NCBI GenBank assembly: GCA_963854835.1
Contig: OY978527.1
Coordinates: 30,360,047 to 30,424,046 of the forward strand
Direction: 5' to 3'
Length of the DNA stretch: 64,000 nt
Source: Megamerina dolium
Taxonomy: Eukaryota > Arthropoda > Insecta > Diptera > Megamerinidae
Shown in pieces: positions 62,976 to 64,000 of the stretch. Below the pieces are notes generated by a model that searched no databases, was not told the DNA's origin, and saw only the letters and a list, made by a program, of their open reading frames with translations. Position 1 is the first letter of the stretch; every line of letters starts with the position of its first letter. The position numbers and the translations under genes were made by a program.

Positions 62976-64000
<1,025 letters not shown>

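Overview
The window looks like a piece of a higher dipteran (fly) nuclear genome. It is A+T-rich, has short GT-AG introns, long intergenic gaps and a dense layering of mobile elements. The Hsp60 protein is very close to the Drosophila protein, and together with the element repertoire this makes a true fruit fly (Tephritidae) or a relative a reasonable guess, but the species cannot be fixed from the sequence alone.

Three host genes can be supported. (1) A complete mitochondrial chaperonin Hsp60 gene lies on the minus strand (5475-7376), with three coding exons and a leader exon near 8.5 kb. (2) A six-exon plus-strand gene (22039-30767) encodes a 437-residue, low-complexity protein. It carries an RVSF-type PP1-docking motif, a possible dileucine motif and a polybasic CaaX-type C terminus (CVIQ). 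I do not recognise the gene. (3) A plus-strand cuticular protein gene with a Rebers-Riddiford chitin-binding domain (54863-55799) lacks an identifiable first exon.

Most of the rest is a transposon archive with many clear nestings. A gypsy-type LTR retrotransposon (15414-21388) has LTRs that look identical, a tRNA-Leu-type primer site and a -1 gag-pol frameshift site. It sits inside a decayed Copia element, and an older relative lies at 9.1-10.6 kb. Three Tc1-type DNA transposons are present: a broken copy at 2.8-4.4 kb, a broken copy of the same family at 31.4-33.8 kb carrying nested SINE and LINE insertions, and an intact unrelated copy at 41.7-43.3 kb with an uninterrupted DD34E transposase. 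A tRNA-derived SINE family occurs about ten times with target-site duplications and shows two alternative 3' tails. Other elements are a mariner relic, PIF/Harbinger-like MITEs with TWA duplications, pieces of several LINE clades (Jockey-like, LOA-like, RTE-like and others), and a long unclassified repeat family with an internally modular structure (0.8-1.4, 33.9-34.9, 38.5-39.9 kb).

Layout: 0-4.4 kb DNA transposons; 5.4-8.6 kb Hsp60; 9-21.4 kb LTR elements and MITEs; 22-30.8 kb CaaX gene with a LINE/SINE-filled 7.1-kb intron; 31.4-44.7 kb DNA transposons and MITEs; 44.7-54.8 kb mostly empty with LINE relics; 54.8-55.8 kb cuticle gene; 56-64 kb LINEs, SINEs and microsatellites. No CRISPR array, operon, rRNA gene or free-standing tRNA gene was seen.
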